From Gammaproteobacteria bacterium (GTDB lineage Bacteria; Pseudomonadota; Gammaproteobacteria; Granulosicoccales; Granulosicoccaceae), in the NCBI GenBank assembly GCA_019634245.1, contig JAHQVR010000180.1, positions 1 through 6,438 on the forward strand: a stretch of 6,438 nt of DNA. Reading direction: 5' to 3'. The number at the start of each line of letters is the position of its first letter. Within the stretch, counting starts at the first letter, position 1. Below are positions 5,905-6,438 of the stretch, in pieces. The notes under the pieces are model-generated. The model saw only the letters and a list, made by a program, of their open reading frames with translations. It was not told the origin of the DNA and ran no database searches. Position numbers and translations under genes: made by a program.

Positions 5905-6438
5905 ATGCTGTCGAGGCGAGAAACAAAAAAAGTGGTAGATAAAGCCTATACTCTCACGAGCCAACTCAATGACAACACTCCTGCCCGATTACGCTTCCAT
6001 GAGATTCACTATGAAATAAGGCGCAGAATTGCGCTTCTGCAATATCCACCGGGAGAGCGCCTGGATATAGATCAACTGGCAGGAGAGTTTAATGTTAGCC
6101 GCACTCCGATAAGAAGTGTCCTACAGCGCCTTGAATATCAGGGCTTGCTGGTTAACCGTCACGGTGTCGGCACCATAGTCACCGAGCTCGACTATGAACA
6201 TTTAAACGAAGCAGTACAATTAAGGTTAAAGCTGGCAGAGTTAATTGGAGAACTTACGCCCAGAACACCAACAGAAGAGCACATTGATCAACTGACCAAG
6301 GCGGTGGAGATGTTGAAAAAACTCCGTAACCATGTCGACCTGGGGCAGTTTGCATATATAGATATTATCGTCCATGAATCTAATATGAGCCTAATTGGAA
6401 ACACCTACTTGCTGCGATCATACGATGATTTATATTAT
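5905..6438 (+). CDS. GntR-family transcriptional regulator, FCD (FadR-like) subfamily, 3' end outside the window
   Basis: An open frame of 178 codons with no stop before the window edge, so the gene is partial. Residues about 30-95 form the GntR winged helix-turn-helix: FHEIHYEIRRRI, then LAGEFNVSRTPIRSVLQRLE, then a wing with HGVGTIV. From about 97 onward the helical FCD effector domain begins; D153 and H157 (D-x3-H) match the first metal/ligand-binding residues and GNTYLL (165-170) the following conserved turn. It is not a MocR type as far as visible, since helical FCD sequence directly follows the DNA-binding part. The ATG at 5905 has a poor ribosome binding site; GTG at 5932, with GAGG upstream, is an alternative start. 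An in-frame TAA at 5890 rules out much extension upstream. It lies 47 bases after teaD and probably controls the divergent ectoine genes; the effector is unknown. Confidence 0.88.
   Translation, partial: MLSRRETKKVVDKAYTLTSQLNDNTPARLRFHEIHYEIRRRIALLQYPPGERLDIDQLAGEFNVSRTPIRSVLQRLEYQGLLVNRHGVGTIVTELDYEHLNEAVQLRLKLAELIGELTPRTPTEEHIDQLTKAVEMLKKLRNHVDLGQFAYIDIIVHESNMSLIGNTYLLRSYDDLYY

Noticed and set aside
1..6438. Search for tRNA genes, CRISPR arrays, insertion sequences or phage-like signals
   Set aside because: No such structure was seen; apart from the AT-rich intergenic region the window is ordinary metabolic and transport operon DNA.

Overview
The window is most likely a Gram-negative, probably marine or halotolerant gammaproteobacterial locus for uptake and breakdown of the compatible solute ectoine or hydroxyectoine. 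The lineage is an inference from a moderate-to-low GC content, an AT-rich central intergenic region and the close resemblance of the transporter to the Halomonas TeaABCD system. The sequence alone does not fix the genus.

Layout: two gene blocks diverge from an AT-rich regulatory region at about 2150-2437. Leftward (minus strand) run eutA (an Asp/Glu-racemase / arylmalonate-decarboxylase-like protein of ectoine clusters) and then doeB/eutE (zinc-dependent N-acetyl-diaminobutyrate deacetylase). About 218 bases follow in which I see no convincing gene. Rightward (plus strand) runs a complete TRAP transporter operon: teaA (periplasmic binding protein), a stem-loop, teaB (small DctQ-type membrane subunit), teaC (large DctM-type permease) and teaD (ATP-binding universal stress protein). 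After a 47-base gap comes a GntR/FCD-type regulator that runs off the right edge.

How it works together: TeaA captures the solute in the periplasm, TeaBC imports it with an ion gradient, and TeaD probably modulates the transporter. In the cytoplasm an ectoine hydrolase (DoeA/EutD, not in this window) would open the ring to N-alpha-acetyl-L-2,4-diaminobutyrate, which DoeB deacetylates. EutA is a conserved companion whose exact reaction I do not know to be settled. The GntR protein is the obvious candidate regulator. The divergent region carries two near-identical semi-palindromic 14-mers, one on each side, that look like its operators.

The most useful observations are the paired operator-like sites, the conserved ectoine pocket of TeaA with one F-to-Y change, the FCD-type regulator where MocR-type (EnuR) or AsnC-type (DoeX) regulators are usual, and the compact eutA-doeB pairing without eutBCD between them.
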